Positions 52,095 through 61,442 of a stretch of DNA of 64,000 nt are shown here, piece after piece. Where the stretch lies: the NCBI RefSeq assembly GCF_030433895.1, contig NZ_JARUXE010000005.1:1-64000 (forward strand). The letters run 5' to 3'. Every line of letters begins with the position of its first letter. The first letter of the stretch is position 1. The position numbers were made by a program, and so were the translations under genes. A model generated the notes under the pieces. The model was not told the origin of the DNA, made no database searches, and saw only the letters and a program-made list of their open reading frames with translations. This stretch comes from Arthrobacter sp. PsM3. Its GTDB lineage: Bacteria > Actinomycetota > Actinomycetes > Actinomycetales > Micrococcaceae.

Positions 52095-52897
52095 AAGTAG
52101 GACGCCGTGACGCCGCCGTCCATGAGGAAGTCGCTGCCGGTGATGAACGCGCCGTCCTGGCCCAACAGGAGCGCGGCTACGGTGCCGACCTCGTCCGGAG
52201 TGCCGCCCCGCCCTGCCGGGGACAACTCGATCATGCGCCGGTACCCCGCGCCGCGGGGGCCGGTCAGCTCGTCTTTGGCGAGCGGGGTGAAGATGATGCC
52301 GGGGCTGATCGTGTTGATCCGCGCGCCCCGCTTGCCCCACCGAACCGCTTCGGCCATCACGCGGAGCGAGTTGCCACGTTTGGCCAGCTGGTAGGCGTGG
52401 AGGGAGTCAGTGACCTGGTCTGGCTGGAGCATTGGCAGCGCCAGCAGCTCGTCGGCCGGCGTGGTGGCGAGGGCGGTGTTTTCCTCGGGAGTCAGCGCGC
52501 CCAGGCGGTGCCCTGACTGCGAGGCAATGACCACACCGGCGCCGCCACGGGCGATGACGTTTCCGAATTCCTCCAGCAGCACAGCAGTCCCGTACAGGTC
52601 CACGGCCAGGATGGTCGACGGCGACGCCTGGCTGGGCGAGACACCTGCGGCGTGGATGACACCCGTGACATCGCCCAAGGCCGCGGCCCTCTCGACCAAA
52701 GCGCGAACGGAGGGTCGCGAAGAGACATCGACGGTCAGTGTGCTGACCTGGAAACCGGCGTTGCTCAGCACCTCGGCCGCCGCGTCGGCGTTGTCCTGGA
52801 ACAGGTCCGCCAACACCACCTGCTTGCCGGAGCTGACGCGCCGCGCGATTGCCTGACCGATCGACCCCGCCCCGATAACAACAATGACATCGCTCAC
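52070..52897 (-). CDS. SDR family oxidoreductase coupled to an MmyB-type regulator
   Basis: 275 aa from GTG 52897, which follows CAGGAG. The cofactor motif is IGAGSIGQAIAR (a GxGxxG variant of the SDR glycine loop), with VIHAAGVSPSQ, VVIASQSGHR (catalytic Ser) and YQLAKRG (Tyr-x3-Lys). TGSDFLMDGG is the usual C-terminal motif. The start overlaps the stop of the regulator gene (GTGA). It is a typical reductase of unknown substrate, often found next to MmyB-type regulators in Actinobacteria. Confidence 0.9.
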   Translation of the reverse strand: MSDVIVVIGAGSIGQAIARRVSSGKQVVLADLFQDNADAAAEVLSNAGFQVSTLTVDVSSRPSVRALVERAAALGDVTGVIHAAGVSPSQASPSTILAVDLYGTAVLLEEFGNVIARGGAGVVIASQSGHRLGALTPEENTALATTPADELLALPMLQPDQVTDSLHAYQLAKRGNSLRVMAEAVRWGKRGARINTISPGIIFTPLAKDELTGPRGAGYRRMIELSPAGRGGTPDEVGTVAALLLGQDGAFITGSDFLMDGGVTASYFYGELAPQ

Positions 52898-53781
52898 GAT
52901 GAACTCCTGTTCTGCGGTGCCGGCACGGTTGCGTCGCTGGTAGTGGCCGTCCAGCTCGCGAGCAGCTGCAGGGCATCCTGGGCGGCGGAACCGGGCTCGG
53001 CGCTGTAAACGATGAGAGAAAGACCGGGATCGGCCGGGAGGTCCATGGCTTCGAAGGACAGGACCAGGTCGCCGACCACGGGGTGGTGGACGGCCTTGAC
53101 GCCGGTCCGGTGAAAACGCACGTTCTGCGCGGCCCACTGGGCCCGGAACTCCTCGCTGCGCACGGAGAGTTCGCCGATGAGGTCGGTCAGTGCCCGGTCG
53201 TATGGGCTGCGGCCGGCCTCGATGCGCAGGTTGGCCACGAGGTCCGCGGCGGCGCGGTCCCAGTCCAGGAAGAAGTCGCGGGCCCGCGGGCTCAGGAACA
53301 CGAACCGGGCAACGTTCACGGGCCGGACCGGATCGGCGTAAAGCTCTGAATACAGCGCACGGCCGAGCGGGTTGGCGGCCAGGATATCCCTGCGCCCGTT
53401 GCGCACATAGGCCGGAACATCACCCATCGCGTCAAGAATTCTCTGTACGGTCGGCCGGATCTGCTGCTGCACGGGCCGGCTCCGCCGCTGCGGTGCGGGG
53501 CCTGAGGCCCGGGCCAGGTCGATCAGGTGCGCGTGCTCCGGCTCATCCAGCTGCAGCGCCCGGGCGACGCCGTCAAGGACGCTCCCCGAGGCACCGGCGA
53601 GGTTCCCCCGCTCCAACCGGATGTAGTAATCGATGCTGACACCGGCGAGGAGGGCAACTTCCTCCCTGCGGAGGCCGGGCACGCGCCGGTTTCCGCCGTG
53701 GGCGGGCAGCCCGGCTTGCTCCGGGCTGACTCTGGCACGGCGCGAAGCTAGGAACTCGCGGACCTCTTTCCGGTTATCCAT
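52894..53781 (-). CDS. XRE-type regulator with MmyB-like ligand-binding domain
   Basis: 295 aa. The N-terminal HTH covers about residues 5-85 (VPGLRREEVALLAGVSIDYYIRLERGN is diagnostic). Residues 110-275 form the MmyB/MLTR-type ligand domain (VPAYVRNGRRDILAANPLGRALYSE, NVARFVFLSPRARDFFLDW, HPVVGDLVLSFEAMDLPADPGL). Such domains resemble PAS folds and are thought to bind fatty acids. It is co-translated with the SDR gene and divergent from a second SDR gene, so it probably controls both. Confidence 0.93.
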   Translation of the reverse strand: MDNRKEVREFLASRRARVSPEQAGLPAHGGNRRVPGLRREEVALLAGVSIDYYIRLERGNLAGASGSVLDGVARALQLDEPEHAHLIDLARASGPAPQRRSRPVQQQIRPTVQRILDAMGDVPAYVRNGRRDILAANPLGRALYSELYADPVRPVNVARFVFLSPRARDFFLDWDRAAADLVANLRIEAGRSPYDRALTDLIGELSVRSEEFRAQWAAQNVRFHRTGVKAVHHPVVGDLVLSFEAMDLPADPGLSLIVYSAEPGSAAQDALQLLASWTATTSDATVPAPQNRSSS

Positions 53782-53836
53782 ATGTCCACCCTAGAATCCT
53801 TCCCCCGGGTGCGGGAGGCACTGTCAGTACCTGTAA

Positions 53837-53872
53837 CAACAGCCCCTCCCGCCCGGGGAGCATCTCCTGTTG
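53837..53872. promoter_or_regulatory. Inverted repeat upstream of the MmyB-type regulator
   Basis: CAACAG (53837-53842) pairs with CTGTTG (53867-53872) around a GC-rich centre in the divergent promoter region of the regulator and the second SDR. It may be an operator. Weak evidence. Confidence 0.3.
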
Positions 53873-53908
53873 GATGGAGATGAATCCCCACGACGAGAAA
53901 GGACAGCG

Positions 53909-54010
53909 ATGACTCGGACCGACGAACTAGTCGCCCCCGGTCTCACAATGAATCCCGATGGCAACAGCTACGGTGCCAACGGGCTGCAAGCGGCGGCACG
54001 CCGCCGCTGA
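53909..54010 (+). CDS. Possible 33-aa small ORF
   Basis: An ATG with a GAAAGGA site opens a 33-codon frame (MTRTDELVAPGL... ending AARRR). Its upstream context resembles that of the following SDR gene. It could be a leader peptide or the leftover N-terminus of a lost gene. No function is recognised. Confidence 0.3.
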   Translation: MTRTDELVAPGLTMNPDGNSYGANGLQAAARRR

Positions 54011-54101
54011 AGGCCCCCGCCCCCAGCGCACGCCACCCCTTCGGACGTCGAGGTGCACCCAACCCCTCGCCGCCGCCATCCCCCACGAAAGGACCACCCT
54101 C

Positions 54102-54932
54102 ATGGCTACCTGGCTCATCACAGGATGCTCGACCGGACTCGGCCGGGCCCTCGCCCAGGCAGTGCTCGCCCACGGCCACAACGCCGTCGTCACAGCACGA
54201 AACCCCAGCACGCTGCAGGACATCGCCGCAGCCTTCCCCCACACGGCGCTAACTCTCCCCCTCGACGTCACCGACCGGGCACAGATCAGCTCCGTGGTGC
54301 AACAGGCCCGGACGCGTTTCGGAGGCATCGACGTGCTGGTCAACAATGCCGGCTACGGCTACCGCGCCGCAGTTGAGGAAGCGGACGACGCCGACATCCG
54401 GCAGTTGTTCGACACGAACGTCTTCGGCGCCGTTGACATGATCAAGGCGGTCCTCCCGGACATGCGCGCGAAGAGGGCGGGGTCCATCCTGAACATCTCC
54501 TCCATCGGAGCCCGCATTTCACCGGCCGGCTCCGGATATTACTCGGCTACCAAGGCCGCCCTGGAGGGCCTGTCCGGGTCCCTCCACAAGGAACTCCAGC
54601 CGCTCGGCATCAACGTCACCGTCATCGAGCCCGGTGCCTTCCGTACGGACTTCGCCGGCCGGTCGCTCACCCAGTCGGCGACGGCGCTCCGGGACTATGC
54701 GGACACGGCCGGGAAACGGCGCAAGGAGCAGGACACGGTCCACGGCACCCAGCCCGGCGACCCGGCAAAGGCCGCAGAAGCCATCCTGACGGTCGTCGAA
54801 AGTCCGAACCCGCCGTCGCTGATGGTCCTCGGCAAAGACGCCTTCGACGCCTTTGCGGCGGTCGCCCAGGCAGAGCGCGCGGAACTGGACCAGTGGCGGG
54901 ACCTCAGCCTCAGCACGGGCATCGGGGGCTGA
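54102..54932 (+). CDS. SDR family oxidoreductase
   Basis: 276 aa classical SDR. MATWLITGCSTGLGRALAQ has the TGxxxGxG loop, VNNAGYGYRAAVEE the NNAG motif, LNISSIGARIS the catalytic Ser and YYSATKAALEGL the Tyr-x3-Lys. The RNP after the second strand suggests NADP(H). The ATG follows GAAAGGA. The region after VIEPGAFRTDF is typical of SDR subfamilies that act on carbonyls of medium-sized substrates. It is likely controlled by the divergent MmyB-type regulator. Confidence 0.94.
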   Translation: MATWLITGCSTGLGRALAQAVLAHGHNAVVTARNPSTLQDIAAAFPHTALTLPLDVTDRAQISSVVQQARTRFGGIDVLVNNAGYGYRAAVEEADDADIRQLFDTNVFGAVDMIKAVLPDMRAKRAGSILNISSIGARISPAGSGYYSATKAALEGLSGSLHKELQPLGINVTVIEPGAFRTDFAGRSLTQSATALRDYADTAGKRRKEQDTVHGTQPGDPAKAAEAILTVVESPNPPSLMVLGKDAFDAFAAVAQAERAELDQWRDLSLSTGIGG

Positions 54933-54998
54933 GCCACGGCGGGAACCCGGCCGCCACAGTGCTGACACCATTGCACCCTGACGGCCGGCACCCGGACA

Positions 54999-55646
54999 AT
55001 GGTGCGCATGACCGCTGTGACCCTGTCTGCCTTTGCCGGGCTGTGCCTGTTGCTTTCCGTCACCCCCGGCCCCGATACCTTTCTAGTGCTGCGGATCTCG
55101 CTGCATAGTGCCGGAGCCGGCATTGCCGCGGCGCTCGGCTCGGCTGTGGCATCCCTGATCTGGGCCACGCTGGTGGGAGTGGGGCTCGCCGCCGTCTTGG
55201 AGGACTCCGCGGAAGTGTTCCGCTGGCTCAAGATCGCAGGCGGGCTGTACCTGCTGTACTTGGGAATATCGTCGCTGATCCGGGGCCGCCGCGCGGCAAC
55301 ACCTTCCGCAACGGCCGGGCACTCTCCCCGCCGAGCCGTCAGCCGAAGGGGAGGGTTCGGCGCCGGCGCGCTCTCCACGCTGCTCAACCCCAAGGTCGGC
55401 CTGTTCTACCTCGCCGTCGTTCCGCAGTTCATTCCGCACGGCGGCAACACCTTGGACACCGCCATGGTGCTTGGTGTGATCGAAAGCGCCATCGGCTTCC
55501 TCTATTTGGTGGCCGTATCCATCGCGGCAGTGAAAGCAATGGCCTGGCTAGAGCGCCCCCGGGTGAGCAGCTGGCTCGACCGCGGCAGCAGTGGCATCAT
55601 CGCCGCACTCGGCCTGGGCGTGCTGGCATCCAGCACCAGCTCGTAG
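54999..55646 (+). CDS. LysE family translocator
   Basis: 215 aa with six TM helices. The N-terminal LSVTPGPDTFLVLRISLHSAGAG (the PGP motif) and LWLKIAGGLYLLYLGIS-like helix 3 (here WLKIAGGLYLLYLGIS) identify the LysE/RhtB amino-acid exporter family. STLLNPKVGLFYLAVVPQF is the second signature, after a basic cytosolic loop of about 25 residues. It exports an amino acid or derivative by proton antiport. It starts at ATG 54999 or 55008. Confidence 0.93.
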   Translation: MVRMTAVTLSAFAGLCLLLSVTPGPDTFLVLRISLHSAGAGIAAALGSAVASLIWATLVGVGLAAVLEDSAEVFRWLKIAGGLYLLYLGISSLIRGRRAATPSATAGHSPRRAVSRRGGFGAGALSTLLNPKVGLFYLAVVPQFIPHGGNTLDTAMVLGVIESAIGFLYLVAVSIAAVKAMAWLERPRVSSWLDRGSSGIIAALGLGVLASSTSS

Positions 55647-55780
55647 CTGGGGAAGGTTGCTGCGGCGTTCCATTCCCGCTCGGCAATCGCAGCTCTGGTC
55701 TCTTGCTTGCGGCAGTGCCAGTATGTTGGGCATCAGGCTCAATGTAGGCGCACCTGCTCCGGGCAGAAGGAGTCATACTC

Positions 55781-58447
55781 ATGACCTACGTCAATTACCT
55801 CGGCGATGTGGGGCCGGGCGACGTCGCCCTGGCCGGCGGCAAGGGGATCGGCCTGGGCGGCCTCATTCAGGCGGGGCTTCCGGTCCCCGCCGGGTTTGTG
55901 CTGAACACCGCAGCCTATGCCGAGTTCGTGGAAGCCAACCACCTCGGGGCCGGCATCCAGGCGCTGGCCGCGCTTCCGCCTGAGGCGTCACCGCAGGACT
56001 ACGAGGATGCCTCGCAACGGATCCGCGCCCTGTTCGGCGCCGGAACCATGCCGGCCGCGATCGCAGCGGAACTCGGCGCCGCCTACCGGCGCCTAAGCGA
56101 CGGGGATGCAGCCGTGGCGGTGCGGTCCTCCGCTACGGCCGAGGACCTCCCCTCGGCCAGCTTCGCCGGGCAACAGGAAACCTACCTCAACGTCGTCGGG
56201 GTGGATGCCCTGGCCGCGGCCGCGACGGACTGCTGGGCTTCGCTGTGGACGGCCCGTGCCATGGCGTACCGGGCCCGTGAGGGCATCGCACCGGACACGG
56301 TGCGCCTCGCCGTCGTGGTCCAGTGCATGATCGAGGCCGAGGCCGCCGGGGTGATGTTCACCGCCAATCCGGCCAACGGACGCCGCGACCAGCTGGTGAT
56401 CAGTGCGGCGTGGGGCCTGGGCGAGTCCGTGGTCAGCGGAACGGTCAGCACGGATGACATCGTCGTCGAAGCAGGGACGGGCCGTGTGCTGTCGCGCCGC
56501 ACAGCTGACAAGGAGACCATGACCGTCTACGCGGACCACGGCACCCGGGAGCAGCCGGTGCCGGCGGAGCGCCGTCACCGGCCTGTGCTGGACGACCGGG
56601 CGGCGGCCGAGCTGGCCGGCTTCGGGACCCGGATCATGGAACTTTTCGGCGTACCGCAGGACATCGAATGGGCACGGGCCGGTGACGAGTTCTTCATCCT
56701 GCAGTCCCGGGCCATCACCGCGCTGCCCGAACCGGCGGCCGACACCCCGGCAACCTGGACGGTGCCCTATCCGAAGGGGCTCTACTTCCGGGCGAGCATC
56801 GTGGAACAGCTGCCCGACCCGCTCTCGCCGCTGTTCGCCGACCTCATCGATGGATCGGTGTCCCGGTCGCTGCGTGCCCTGCTGACCGACGCCGTCGGCA
56901 AGAACGTCATCCGCGAGAACGACGTGGGGCTGCCCACCATCAACGGCTACGCCTATTACTACTACCGCACCGCGGCAATGTGGCGCGTGACGGCCAAGTC
57001 CCTGACCGCGGTCCGCTCGCTGGCCCGCGGCAAGGCGCACATGGGAGTAACCGGCTGGCGGGAATTTTCGCACCCCCGCTACGAGCAGGTGATCCAGGAC
57101 TGGTCGGCGAAACCCGTTGGGGAGCTTTCCGGCGAGGAACTGCTGGCGGGTGTGCAGGCCCTGCTGGACGCCGGCACGGTGTACTACACGGCCGTGCAGT
57201 CCATCATTCCCGTCGCGGCCACCAGCGAAATCTCCTTCCGGACGTATTACGACAGGCTCGTGCGCCGGGACGGGGATCCCCCCGCCCAGACGTTCCTCCT
57301 GGGCTACGACAGCGAACCCATCCGGGCGGAGAAGTCGCTGTACGGCCTGGCAGCCTGGGCCCGGGAAGTTCCGGGCTTGGCCCCGGCGATCCTCCACGAA
57401 CCGACGGCGGCACTGGTTGAGTCGGAGCGCACCGGGCTCCCGCCGGCCGGGATGGACCCGGCCCTCTGGCAGCAATGGCATCCCCGCTTCCAGGACCACC
57501 TGGGCCGGTTCGGCCATTCGGTCTACAACCTGGACTTCCTCACCCCGGTGCCGGCCGACGATCCCTCCCCGCTGCTCGAGACGGTGAAGTTCTACCTGCG
57601 CGGCCAGGGCAACGACCCACATGAGCGCCAGCGGCTGGCCGCCGCCCGCAGGGAGGACCAGACCAGCCGGACGGTCGCCCGGCTGGGGCCGGGCCGCCGG
57701 GCCGCGTTCCTCCGGCTGCTCCGGTGGGCCCAACGTGCCGCACCGATCCGCGAAGACGCCCTGGCCGACGTCGGCCTGGCCTGGCCGCTGCTGCGGCGGA
57801 TGTTGTTCGAGCTCGGACGTCGGCTGGTGGACTCCGGAGTCGTCGCCGAGCCCGGCGACGTGTTCTGGCTGCGCCACCGGGAGCTGCGCAGCGCCGTCGA
57901 GTTCGGCCTCGCGGGGCCGGGCACACCGGCGGCCGTGGCAATCACCGGCGCGGACGGGCCCGTCCGCGCCGGCGCCGTGGCGGAGCGCAAGATGCTTTGG
58001 CGGGGGCAGGCCAAGGTTGCCGCCCCGCAATTGCTGCCCGAGAGCCGGTGGATGGAGCGGGCCTTCGGGTCCATGATGCCGGCAGCCCCGCAGGACCAGC
58101 CCGCCGACGTCATCAAAGGCTCCGGCGCCAGCTCGGGCCGGGTCAGTGCCCCCGCCCGCGTCCTGAGAGGGCCCGAGGACTTCGCCCAAATGATGCCCGG
58201 AGACGTCCTGGTCGCCCGCATCACCACACCGGCGTGGACGTCGCTGTTCGCGATGGCCTCCGCCGTGGTCACCGACGTCGGCGGCCCGTTGAGCCACAGC
58301 TCCATCGTGGCCCGCGAGTACGGCATTCCGGCCGTGCTCGGCACCGGTGTGGCCACCCAGCGGCTCACCAGCGGCCAGCAGATCCTGGTCGACGGCGACG
58401 CCGGAACCGTCACGATCGAGCATCCGGGCGTAACGGCCGGGCCGTGA
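55781..58447 (+). CDS. Rifampin phosphotransferase-like PEP-synthase family enzyme
   Basis: 888 aa, close to the length of rifampin phosphotransferase (RPH). Residues 1-310 are the ATP-binding PEP/pyruvate-kinase-like domain (ALAGGKGIGLGGLI, VAVRSSATAEDLPSASFAGQQETYLNV, VMFTANPANG, DIEWARAGDEFFILQSRAIT). A long central helical domain corresponds to the RIF-binding part. The swivelling phosphohistidine domain at the end carries TDVGGPLSHSSIVAREYGIP with His839. RPH transfers the beta-phosphate of ATP to rifampicin, but many homologues have other substrates. It is 12 bp upstream of the tandem hydrolase gene. Confidence 0.88.
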   Translation: MTYVNYLGDVGPGDVALAGGKGIGLGGLIQAGLPVPAGFVLNTAAYAEFVEANHLGAGIQALAALPPEASPQDYEDASQRIRALFGAGTMPAAIAAELGAAYRRLSDGDAAVAVRSSATAEDLPSASFAGQQETYLNVVGVDALAAAATDCWASLWTARAMAYRAREGIAPDTVRLAVVVQCMIEAEAAGVMFTANPANGRRDQLVISAAWGLGESVVSGTVSTDDIVVEAGTGRVLSRRTADKETMTVYADHGTREQPVPAERRHRPVLDDRAAAELAGFGTRIMELFGVPQDIEWARAGDEFFILQSRAITALPEPAADTPATWTVPYPKGLYFRASIVEQLPDPLSPLFADLIDGSVSRSLRALLTDAVGKNVIRENDVGLPTINGYAYYYYRTAAMWRVTAKSLTAVRSLARGKAHMGVTGWREFSHPRYEQVIQDWSAKPVGELSGEELLAGVQALLDAGTVYYTAVQSIIPVAATSEISFRTYYDRLVRRDGDPPAQTFLLGYDSEPIRAEKSLYGLAAWAREVPGLAPAILHEPTAALVESERTGLPPAGMDPALWQQWHPRFQDHLGRFGHSVYNLDFLTPVPADDPSPLLETVKFYLRGQGNDPHERQRLAAARREDQTSRTVARLGPGRRAAFLRLLRWAQRAAPIREDALADVGLAWPLLRRMLFELGRRLVDSGVVAEPGDVFWLRHRELRSAVEFGLAGPGTPAAVAITGADGPVRAGAVAERKMLWRGQAKVAAPQLLPESRWMERAFGSMMPAAPQDQPADVIKGSGASSGRVSAPARVLRGPEDFAQMMPGDVLVARITTPAWTSLFAMASAVVTDVGGPLSHSSIVAREYGIPAVLGTGVATQRLTSGQQILVDGDAGTVTIEHPGVTAGP

Positions 58448-58459
58448 GCGGGAGGATCC

Positions 58460-60289
58460 ATGGACGGCTATGCCGAGCTTCGCGCATTCCGCGCCACCCA
58501 CCCGTACCGTTCGCTGACCGTCGGCGGCGTCGAATGGAAGTACATCGCCGGCCCCGCCACGCCGCGCGACCCGGCTGAAGCGGCAGGCGCCGCACGCCCC
58601 GCGGGTGAAATAGCCGCGGCGCCGGAGGTAGCGAGGCCGGCACTTCTTATCCTGGGCGGCGGCTTCGCATTCGGTGATTCCGCGTTCCGCACCATCACCG
58701 CGTTTGAGCCCCGCTTCCGGGTGCTCTCCCCCTCCTATCCCGCGGTGCGGACCATGGCCGAACTCGTGGCCGGGATCGCGGCCATTCTCGACGCCGAGGG
58801 GATCCGGTCAGCGAATGTCTTCGGCCACTCCCTCGGCGCCGGCGTGGCGCACGCCTTTTCGCGCCATTATCCGCAGCGGGTGGACAAGCTCATCCTGTCC
58901 GGGTTCGGCCTCTACACCCGCGGCCACACGCGGCTTGTGGGCGCCTTTGTCCGTCTTTTCTCGATGCTGCCCAAGGCCGCCCTGGCCGCTTTCTACCGTC
59001 CGCGGATCGCGCGCCTTGCCGCTGGGGCCGAAGACGACGAGCGTGCTTTCCTCACCGCCTACACGGAGGACCTCTTCGCGGCGCACACCAGGGAATCGGC
59101 GCTGGCGCGTCTGGCGGTGCTCCTGGATCTGGCGGCACATCCGGACCGGTACGCCGCGACGTCGATTTTCGAGCGTGGGGAGGACGTGCTGGTGATCGCC
59201 GCTTCCGATGACCGGGGCTTCACATCGGGCGAACGCGAAGCCCTGCTGGCCGCCTATCCCGGTGCCCGGGCCTACGTGTTCGGCCGCGGCGGCCACTGGG
59301 CGTCCGTCACCCACCCGACGGAATACGCCGACGTCGTCGGAAGCTTCCTCGAAGGCCGGCCCCTTCCCCCGCGAAAGGGCGAAAACCCTGCTGCCCCGCC
59401 ACGCCTCCCGGCGTCGACCCGCAGCCAGGCAGAACCGGCAACCGCGCCGGTTCTGACGCTGGACGCCAGGCTTACCGCCTTCCGGACCAGCCACCGGTAC
59501 CGCTCGCTTGACGTCGACGGGGTGCGCTGGCGCTACCTTGCCGGCAGCGCAGGACGGCAGGCCGTGCTTCTGCCCTCCGGCGGGACCAGGGTGCCGGACA
59601 TGTACCTCCTGCTGATCGAGGCGCTGGAGCGGGATTTCCGAGTCATCGCCCCGGCTTACCCGGCCGGCGCCGGCATGGCCGGGCTCGCTGACGGCCTGGC
59701 CGCGGTCCTCGACGCCGAGGGAGTGACGCAGGCGGACGTGCTGGGCTCCTCGTTCGGCGGTTTTGTGGCCCAGGTGTTTGCCCGCCGGCATCCCGAACGT
59801 GTGCGGCGCCTCGTGCTCGCGAACACCGGAATCCCCTCAGCCGCCCCGCTCCCGCTGCTCCCGCTTCTCATCCGCATACTCGCCGTCCTTCCGGAAAGCG
59901 CTGTGCGTTCGGTGACCGGCTGGAACTGGCGCCGCTGGTTTGTCCACGGCGCACAGGACGACTCGGTGTTCTGGAACATGCTGCTCTCGGACATCCTCGG
60001 CCGGCTGCGCAAGGAGGACCTCCTGTCGGCCCTGCGGGAGATGAGTGACTTCGCGCGGCTGCCGGCCGCTGGGACACCCGGGGCTCGCACCTCCGCGGTT
60101 CCGCCGGCTCCGGTACTGCTGATCCAATCGGAGCGGGACGAAGCGTTTTCCCCGCAGGCGCGTGCGGCCCTCCGCGCCCTCTATCCTGCGGCGGAGGTCC
60201 GTCTTTTCGCGGGCGAAGGCCACGCAGTGATGGCCACGCGGACCGCGGAGTACGTCGACGCCGTGCGGGAGTTCCTGCGCAGACCCTGA
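58460..60289 (+). CDS. Tandem alpha/beta hydrolase (two fused domains)
   Basis: 609 aa made of two homologous hydrolase units. Unit 1 (about 1-305) has the opener FRATHPYRSLTVGGVEWKY, nucleophile Ser124 in GHSLG, Asp250/251 and His279 (GRGGHW). Unit 2 (about 335-609) repeats the opener as FRTSHRYRSLDVDGVRWRY, with Ser431 in GSSFG, an acidic SERDE turn and GEGHAVM. A Pro/Ala-rich linker joins them. Unit 2 is cytosolic like unit 1; no signal is seen. It probably hydrolyses an ester or lactone and is co-transcribed with the RPH-like enzyme. Confidence 0.85.
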   Translation: MDGYAELRAFRATHPYRSLTVGGVEWKYIAGPATPRDPAEAAGAARPAGEIAAAPEVARPALLILGGGFAFGDSAFRTITAFEPRFRVLSPSYPAVRTMAELVAGIAAILDAEGIRSANVFGHSLGAGVAHAFSRHYPQRVDKLILSGFGLYTRGHTRLVGAFVRLFSMLPKAALAAFYRPRIARLAAGAEDDERAFLTAYTEDLFAAHTRESALARLAVLLDLAAHPDRYAATSIFERGEDVLVIAASDDRGFTSGEREALLAAYPGARAYVFGRGGHWASVTHPTEYADVVGSFLEGRPLPPRKGENPAAPPRLPASTRSQAEPATAPVLTLDARLTAFRTSHRYRSLDVDGVRWRYLAGSAGRQAVLLPSGGTRVPDMYLLLIEALERDFRVIAPAYPAGAGMAGLADGLAAVLDAEGVTQADVLGSSFGGFVAQVFARRHPERVRRLVLANTGIPSAAPLPLLPLLIRILAVLPESAVRSVTGWNWRRWFVHGAQDDSVFWNMLLSDILGRLRKEDLLSALREMSDFARLPAAGTPGARTSAVPPAPVLLIQSERDEAFSPQARAALRALYPAAEVRLFAGEGHAVMATRTAEYVDAVREFLRRP

Positions 60290-60361
60290 CCTCTCGGACC
60301 TGCAGATCTGGGTGCCCGGGTGCCCGGGGGCCTGGGTGCCTGCGGACCAGGGTTCACCGCG

Positions 60362-60712
60362 CTAACAGCGCTTCGGGTCCGCGGAACCGGTGCCGTGCGG
60401 CAGGCCGGCGTCGACCGGGAAGGTCATGAACGCCGGCGTCTCGTACGGATGCGCGGACAGTGCGGCGTCAACGACGGCCGTGCGCCGGGAGCGCGGGTAG
60501 ATTGCCTCGATCCGGGTCTCCGGCACCTCCGCGGGGGAACCGACCGTGCCGATGGCCGGGTTCGCGCCCTGCAGCGGGGTGAAGCGCCCGGTGCCCTCGA
60601 CGCTGAACGAGCAGTGCGAGTAGTTGCCCAGCCTGCCCGCGCCAGCGTCGCCAACGGCCCGCCGGACTCCTTCCGCCGCTTCGGCAGGGACGTAGATGAC
60701 CAGACAATCCAT
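60362..60712 (-). CDS. NIF3/CutA-like (YqfO-domain) protein
   Basis: 116 aa. It matches the inserted YqfO/CutA1-like domain of NIF3 proteins standing alone: LVIYVPAEAAEGVRRAV, AGRLGNYSHCSFSVEGTGRF, PLQGANPAIGTVG, ETRIEAIYP and a final AHPYETPAF. These are trimerising, possibly metal-binding small domains of unknown role. The start is ATG 60712. It faces the RPH-hydrolase pair and lies 73 bp from a DedA gene on the same strand. Confidence 0.88.
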   Translation of the reverse strand: MDCLVIYVPAEAAEGVRRAVGDAGAGRLGNYSHCSFSVEGTGRFTPLQGANPAIGTVGSPAEVPETRIEAIYPRSRRTAVVDAALSAHPYETPAFMTFPVDAGLPHGTGSADPKRC

Positions 60713-60785
60713 TGGCTCCAGGGCAGAAAGTCTGTCATGGAGCCCGGTGCCGGTGCGTTCAGATTCTTCAGCGGCCGGTCGATAT

Positions 60786-61442
60786 TCACCGTTCCGCTCT
60801 GCCGGCCGTGGGTCCGGAATCAGATGCTCCGCCAGCCACGCGTTCGTCGCGGGATTTGCGGATTTTCCAGATGATCAAGCCGATCACCACGGCGGCGGCG
60901 GCGACGGCGGTGATGTCCTGCCCCACAGCCTTGACTACCGCTTCATAGGAATTACCGGCAAGGAATCCCAGAAGAACGCAACCTGCACCCCAGACCAGGC
61001 CCCCGGCTACGTTGAAGGCCAGAAAAGTCGGGTAGTGCATACGGGAGGTCCCCGCGAGGGCGGGCATGACGGCCCGGAAAAATGCGACAAACCGCCCCAG
61101 GAATACGGCCAATCCGCCGCGGCGGCGCAGGAAGTCCTGAGCCTTCCGAAGTTTGGCCCTGCGCCTGTTCATAACCTTCAGATTCAAGAACCTGGGTCCG
61201 AGGTGCTTGCCGACTGCGTACCCGACCGTGTCCCCGGTGACCGCGGCGAGTACAACGAGGAGCATCATGGACCAGACGGGCACGTTGCCCCGGCTGGCCA
61301 CGACACCGCCGAGGACCGCTGCGGTCTCGCCGGGAATGACGAACCCGACGAAGAGGGCATCCTCGGCGAAGACCAACAAGCCCACGATCACCAGGGCCAG
61401 CAGAGGGCTGACGTTCAGGATGTTGTCTACAAAACCGCTCAC
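60786..61442 (-). CDS. DedA family membrane protein
   Basis: 218 aa with the DedA/VTT domain: FAEDALFVGFVIPGETAAVLGG (usual E-PGE motif), GDTVGYAVGKHLGPR, FLGRFVAFFRAVMPALAGTSRM (the R and F/YG-R element) and a C-terminal TM helix with a Lys/Arg-rich tail. DedA proteins are proton-linked flippases or scramblases for undecaprenyl phosphate or phosphatidylethanolamine. A link to carrier recycling for the surface glycan is plausible but not adjacent. GTG start. Confidence 0.92.
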   Translation of the reverse strand: MSGFVDNILNVSPLLALVIVGLLVFAEDALFVGFVIPGETAAVLGGVVASRGNVPVWSMMLLVVLAAVTGDTVGYAVGKHLGPRFLNLKVMNRRRAKLRKAQDFLRRRGGLAVFLGRFVAFFRAVMPALAGTSRMHYPTFLAFNVAGGLVWGAGCVLLGFLAGNSYEAVVKAVGQDITAVAAAAVVIGLIIWKIRKSRDERVAGGASDSGPTAGRAER

